From: Spongiibacteraceae bacterium
GTDB taxonomy: Bacteria > Pseudomonadota > Gammaproteobacteria > Pseudomonadales > PIVM01
Length of the DNA stretch: 17,873 bases
NCBI GenBank assembly: GCA_030618505.1
Contig: JAUXDF010000016.1
Location: 1 to 17,873 of the forward strand
Reading direction: 5' to 3'
Part shown: positions 15,926 through 17,873 of the stretch, piece after piece
How positions within the stretch are numbered: the stretch's first letter is position 1
How the letters are laid out: the number at the start of each line of letters is the position of its first letter
Notes under the pieces: model-generated
The model's database searches: none
Seen by the model: the letters and a program-made list of their open reading frames with translations, nothing else
Told to the model about the DNA's origin: nothing
Translations under genes and position numbers: made by a program

Positions 15926-16525
15926 TTAAAACATTACGTAAAAGGCAAGGCCTGTATCATAGCTATTAATCGTTTTATTTTTTGATGCGCTTTCACTCGA
16001 GTTATCCGCTACAATTTCTAATTCAAGCTCAGAACGATCAATAAATAGTTCAAGTGCATAACTGACCGTCTTATCGCGAGAGAATTCCATTCCGAGTGAG
16101 GCGTAGGCGCCTGGATCGCTACTCTCCACATAGTCACCACTGGCAATATGATGAACAATGCCGACTTGAAAATAAGGAGAGAAAGTGGAGTTTGGGGCAA
16201 ATGTGTAACCCGCACCTAAAGATAATGGAATCTCGAAGTGTGAGGCATCCCCCGCTACTATAAACATGGGGCCCGCACCGAATCCGTAGCGGAAACCATT
16301 ATCGTGCTGTTTATGCATTTTGAAGGCAACACCAAGGGGAATTAGAATTACATCAACGTCTGCTGCTTGTTCGCGTTCCATATTTTCTTCGTAGAGATCT
16401 GCTACATCTGAAATGCCTGAGGCATAGGCGCCCCCAACCGCTATTTTCCATTCATCCGCCTGTGCTGTTGTGGCTACAAATGTTAATACAAAGGCAATAA
16501 GATAATTGTTTGTCAAATATTTCAA
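15926..16525 (-). CDS. Predicted outer-membrane beta-barrel protein (199 aa)
   Basis: A signal peptide with A-Q-A cleavage near residue 23, then alternating hydrophobic/polar strands with many Gly and aromatic residues (FRYGFGAGPMFI, IPLSLGAGYTF, FSPYFQVGIVHHI, AYASLGMEF, VSYALELFID), and a C-terminal aromatic end (TGLAFYVMF) as in proteins handled by the BAM complex. About eight strands fit an OmpA/OmpW-sized barrel. The start is TTG: GGAG lies 6 bp before it, no ATG is available upstream in frame, and the next Met is too far in to keep the signal peptide. The role is unknown. It lies between the two paralogous HEAT-like genes on the same strand (110 bp after one, 86 bp before the other), suggesting joint function. 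Confidence 0.72.
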   Translation of the reverse strand: MKYLTNNYLIAFVLTFVATTAQADEWKIAVGGAYASGISDVADLYEENMEREQAADVDVILIPLGVAFKMHKQHDNGFRYGFGAGPMFIVAGDASHFEIPLSLGAGYTFAPNSTFSPYFQVGIVHHIASGDYVESSDPGAYASLGMEFSRDKTVSYALELFIDRSELELEIVADNSSESASKNKTINSYDTGLAFYVMF

Positions 16526-16635
16526 GATGTTCTCCGCTTGGTTTTGATTATTTATTTATTGAATTTTCTGCTTGGTATAATTAGCAGGTCTAATTTTATA
16601 GTGAGTTTGTGCAGACTTTAGTCTCTTTATTTTTA

Positions 16636-17403
16636 TCAGCTGAGATGTTTAAGCGCTTTTTTAGCATGTTTTTTTATTTTTCTATGAGAGGCAGTTCTAG
16701 CGACATTATCCAGTGTGGCTTTATATTTCTGGTCGCCTGAACCTCCGAGCACTTTGCATAACCAGGCCATTGATTGAATTTCAGTTTTATCGCGTTTGTT
16801 GATTTTCTGGTAGTGAGCCAGTAACTCTTCACTTATCGTGTCCAGCAGTTTCTCGTTATAGAGGTTGTTTTCATAAATTCCCTGGGCTGCCTGCAGTTTT
16901 AACATGTAATAGTCGGATTTGAGCATGGCGAGGTATCGTGTAACTTCATCAGTTTGACCCGATACAGCATATTCCTTGCTGTTGATTATAGGGTTCCACT
17001 TTGCCCAATCGGATAAGGCCTTTAAGCTATTGGAGCCGTGACGTCGTAATTTTTTGTCGTCGGCATTTGCTACGGCTTGAATCGTGGAGCGGTACTTTTC
17101 TTCGCCTGAGGTCGCTAGTGCTTTGGTGTGCCACGATATCTCGTCAATATGATATTTGTCATCTAATCCTGTCTTATAACCTTCCTCGACAAGCTGTTTA
17201 AGTCGATCATAGATGGTTTTATTGTTAATGCCGCTGTGGGAGATGGATTTTGAGGCTGCGATACGCTGATCTCTGTGATCGGAATTTAGTTGTTCGAGGA
17301 GGCTCTGCGCGTGGCTGTTTTGAGCAGCATGGCAGGGTAAGGCCAGCGATGTTAGAAGTAATACAATTGCCAGTGTTAGATAAGAATAATTGTTTTTGAT
17401 CAT
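16636..17403 (-). CDS. Secreted HEAT-like repeat protein, paralogue 2 (255 aa)
   Basis: The ATG start has AGGGA about 8 bp upstream. The signal peptide spans residues 1-26 (LAIVLLLTSLALPCHA). The mature protein shows a clear internal duplication: SWHTKALATSGEEKYRSTIQ (from residue 90) and AWLCKVLGGSGDQKYKATLD (from 213), each followed by a Lys/Arg-rich helix (KKLRRHGSNSLKAL; RKIKKHAKKALKHL). A preceding HEAT-like unit (RDQRIAASKSISHSGINNKTIYDRL) lies at 44-68. Like its neighbour it has WNPII and GQTDEVTRYLAMLKSD. The basic C terminus contrasts with the acidic tail of the other paralogue. It is the first gene of the minus-strand trio. Function unknown; a binding or scaffold role in the periplasm or outside the cell is inference. 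Confidence 0.75.
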   Translation of the reverse strand: MIKNNYSYLTLAIVLLLTSLALPCHAAQNSHAQSLLEQLNSDHRDQRIAASKSISHSGINNKTIYDRLKQLVEEGYKTGLDDKYHIDEISWHTKALATSGEEKYRSTIQAVANADDKKLRRHGSNSLKALSDWAKWNPIINSKEYAVSGQTDEVTRYLAMLKSDYYMLKLQAAQGIYENNLYNEKLLDTISEELLAHYQKINKRDKTEIQSMAWLCKVLGGSGDQKYKATLDNVARTASHRKIKKHAKKALKHLS

Positions 17404-17529
17404 TCGCGGATTCCCTGTTACGAAGAGCGCTTAGCTGAGCCCTAATATCAATTGATGGATCTTGTTGTCCATAAAACCATGCAGGTTAATCTTACTTAGA
17501 GTGCTCCAGAAGCATAAGGGGTCAGATCA

Positions 17530-17547
17530 AAGAAAGTGAACTTTCTT
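17530..17547. repeat. Short perfect hairpin next to GGGGTCAGATC motif
   Basis: AAGAAAGT and ACTTTCTT are perfect inverted arms with a GA loop, directly after GGGGTCAGATC (17518-17528). From memory, a similar GGGGTCAGATC string often lies beside REP-associated tyrosine transposase (IS200-like) loci in gammaproteobacteria. No transposase is present here, so this may be a remnant. Confidence 0.4.
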
Positions 17548-17620
17548 GTAAATTACTTGCTTAGTGAATTAACTGCTTGAAATATAACATTATTCACTGT
17601 TTTTACTGAAACGCTTGTTT

Positions 17621-17649
17621 TTGTGTTTGGCTATGAATTCCACTATAAT
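17621..17649 (+). promoter_or_regulatory. Sigma-70 promoter candidate for the ketosynthase-like gene
   Basis: A perfect -10 box TATAAT (17644-17649) lies 17 bp after TTGTGT (17621-17626), a partial -35. Transcription would start near 17656, about 90 bp before the proposed ATG at 17745. Confidence 0.6.
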
Positions 17650-17744
17650 CGGCGGCCTTTTTACGGATATCGTGCTGATTACTGTTGAATGGATATCCAT
17701 CCCAAGAAGGAATGATAAGTCTTGCTATAAGGCTTGTGTTGAAA

Positions 17745-17873
17745 ATGTACAAAAAATACCCGATTACAATTACTCATTGGTCTGCCTGGGCTCCGAACAT
17801 TGATGCGGAAGAAGGGTGGCAGCAGTGGGCAATCGGTCAGCGATGCATTGCAGAGGAGGGGAGCCCTTGCGTT
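17745..17873 (+). CDS. Ketosynthase chain-length-factor-like protein, 5' part (PF13723-type)
   Basis: 43 codons are visible, open to the window end. The N terminus reads MYKKYPITITHWSAWAPNID, then EEGWQQWAIGQR and EEGSP. The WSAWAP...GW..WA.G pattern is what I know from the N terminus of ketoacyl-synthase-like proteins (PF13723) in aryl-polyene and related polyketide clusters, where they pair with a ketosynthase as chain-length factor. The ATG at 17745 has TAAGG 12 bp upstream; an in-frame ATG at 17712 is also open, but AAGAAGG lies only 1 bp before it. The family call rests on a short stretch and should be treated as probable only. Confidence 0.6.
   Translation, partial: MYKKYPITITHWSAWAPNIDAEEGWQQWAIGQRCIAEEGSPCV

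Larger units (their letters stand above)
17404..17743. other. Divergent spacer before the ketosynthase-like gene
   Basis: It holds the upstream region of the minus-strand trio and of the plus-strand ketosynthase-like gene. Seen in it: GGGGTCAGATC at 17518-17528 followed by a hairpin at 17530-17547 (8-bp arms AAGAAAGT/ACTTTCTT, 2-base loop), and the promoter at 17621-17649. A 62-codon frame at 17615-17803 is judged spurious. Confidence 0.5.

Noticed and set aside
17615..17803. 62-codon plus-strand frame
   Set aside because: It begins upstream of the TATAAT box, overlaps the better-supported ketosynthase-like frame, and its product has no recognisable features.
1..17873. CRISPR array, tRNA or rRNA genes
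   Set aside because: No regularly spaced direct repeats and no cloverleaf or rRNA-like stretch were seen; the repeats present are inverted and few.

Overview
The window looks like chromosomal DNA of a Gram-negative gammaproteobacterium. It encodes a NodT-type outer-membrane lipoprotein channel, several Sec signal peptides, a beta-barrel protein, a paired Hsp70/DUF2760 operon of proteobacterial type, and REP/MITE-like repeats of kinds common in gammaproteobacteria. A marine or Cellvibrionales-like host is only a guess; no rRNA or marker gene is present to fix it.

Layout: (1) 1-723, the 3' part of a PfkB-family sugar kinase. (2) 728-2311, an unrecognised soluble protein (944-1963) set among inverted-repeat elements. 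The two outermost arms, about 1.58 kb apart, are perfect 23-bp inverted repeats. (3) 7225-2321 on the minus strand, a four-gene export operon: AI-2E-family permease, NodT/TolC outer-membrane lipoprotein, HlyD/EmrA-like periplasmic adaptor and DUF2955 inner-membrane protein. Together they look like a tripartite pump of the AaeAB/FUSC type. (4) 7226-7663, a divergent intergenic region with a 14-bp perfect palindrome, then a small lipoprotein (7664-8080). (5) 8315-9328, a CruF/DUF422-type carotenoid-biosynthesis membrane protein between two near-identical ~140-bp MITE-like elements in opposite orientation (8096-8235 and 9364-9501). (6) 14849-9565 on the minus strand, a tightly coupled operon of a membrane-anchored DUF2760 protein, a 613-residue Hsp70-like protein and a 956-residue Hsp70-like protein with a DUF3731-type C-terminal extension. 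(7) 17403-15036 on the minus strand, an AT-richer islet of three exported proteins: two paralogous HEAT-like repeat proteins flanking a predicted beta-barrel protein. (8) 17644-17873 on the plus strand, a strong promoter candidate and the first codons of a ketosynthase chain-length-factor-like protein, possibly the edge of an aryl-polyene or related polyketide cluster.

No tRNA, rRNA, CRISPR array, transposase or integrase gene was seen. The best candidates for undescribed biology are the secreted HEAT-like/beta-barrel trio, the Hsp70-Hsp70-DUF2760 module (no J-domain protein or exchange factor alongside, no canonical Hsp70 linker), and the two cases of single genes framed by inverted repeats.
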